A DNA stretch of 56,411 nt, from positions 1 through 56,411 of the IMG/VR virus record IMGVR_UViG_3300032893_000056; one strand, written 5' to 3'. The translations under genes and the position numbers were made by a program. Of the stretch, positions 56,234-56,411 are shown piece by piece; within the stretch, counting starts at the first letter, position 1; every line of letters starts with the position of its first letter. The stretch comes from a virus. The notes beneath the pieces were generated by a model, which saw only the letters and a list, made by a program, of their open reading frames with translations, made no database searches and had not been told where the DNA came from.

Positions 56234-56411
56234 TAATCTTCCTGATCTTCTTCAGCAAAGTATTCCAGCAGAATGTCATACCGTTCCTCAATCTGATCAA
56301 TGAGCATCGGAGCTAGTTCCTCACTAGTGATATCCAGAAGCTCAAGGATTGTCAGTTCATCTTCTTGTTGGAGACGTTCAATCATCTCACTAATTGTTCG
56401 TTCATTAATCA
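56233..56411 (-). CDS. Small acidic protein, partial at 5' end (right copy)
   Basis: Homologue of the gene at 2136-2318: (M)INERTISEMIERLQQEDELT ... IEERYDILLEYFAEE. Only the first base of its ATG falls outside the window. Substitutions relative to the left copy preserve charge and hydrophobic pattern. Confidence 0.72.
   Translation of the reverse strand, partial: INERTISEMIERLQQEDELTILELLDITSEELAPMLIDQIEERYDILLEYFAEEDQED

Larger units (their letters stand above)
53734..56411. repeat. Right copy of diverged terminal direct repeat
   Basis: Homologous to 1-2318 at an offset of 53733; see the left copy. Identity is near complete to about 53970, then drops to strain-level divergence. The window ends inside the ATG of the acidic gene, at a short stretch (TTCATTAATCA) also present at the matching site in the left copy, consistent with an assembly break at a shared word. 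Confidence 0.85.

Noticed and set aside
1-56411. CRISPR arrays, integrase/attachment sites or phage RNA polymerase
   Set aside because: No regularly spaced repeats, no recombinase genes and no single-subunit RNA polymerase motifs were found on either strand.

Overview
This is a tailed double-stranded DNA phage (Caudoviricetes). The virion genes point to a short-tailed podovirus-like particle, and the GTA-type holin, GH24 endolysin and perfect Shine-Dalgarno match point to a Gram-negative host. I see no integrase, excisionase, CI-like repressor, phage RNA polymerase or intact tRNA, so a lytic life style is the simplest reading. Genes are tightly packed, with many ATGA/TAATG overlaps.

The layout is bipartite. 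From about 0.08 to 27.7 kb every gene is on the minus strand: early, metabolic and replication genes. From 28.4 to 53.8 kb every gene is on the plus strand: packaging, head, tail and lysis. The two arms diverge from a roughly 720-base control region (27.7-28.4 kb) that holds back-to-back sigma70-like promoters, a leader hairpin, Fur-box-like repeats and a 13-base perfect complement of the 16S rRNA 3' end. They converge on a bidirectional terminator after the endolysin.

Minus arm, read 5' to 3' from 27.7 kb: small membrane and zinc-ribbon proteins; a separately transcribed 281-residue unknown; many small unknown proteins; a peptide/amide-ligase cassette (class I glutaminase, COOH-NH2 ligase type 2, unknown, amidoligase, class II glutaminase, ATP-grasp); a GcvH-like protein; a TOPRIM primase; a trypsin-like protease; HNH genes; a DnaB-like helicase; a family A DNA polymerase split into two genes and invaded at its 5' end by an HNH gene; an SSB-like protein; T7-like 5'-3' exonuclease and endonuclease I; a metallophosphoesterase; a dATP/dGTP diphosphohydrolase; a DUF4406 protein; and a B12-dependent (class II) ribonucleotide reductase. 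Together these describe self-sufficient T7-style replication with nucleotide scavenging, plus an unusual amide-bond-forming metabolic island.

Plus arm: small terminase, HNH, large terminase, portal, GroES-like co-chaperonin, scaffold, decoration protein, major capsid, several small structural proteins, an SGNH hydrolase, a glycine-rich fibre, holins, a beta-helix tailspike, P22 gp4- and gp10-like tail proteins, a GNAT acetyltransferase, ejection proteins including a 1555-residue transglycosylase protein, and endolysin.

The two window ends are homologous: 1-2318 corresponds to 53734-56411 (offset 53733), but the copies have diverged and their HNH genes sit at different places. The simplest explanation is a circularly permuted or terminally redundant genome of about 53.7 kb assembled from two co-occurring strains. 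A true tandem duplication is the alternative.
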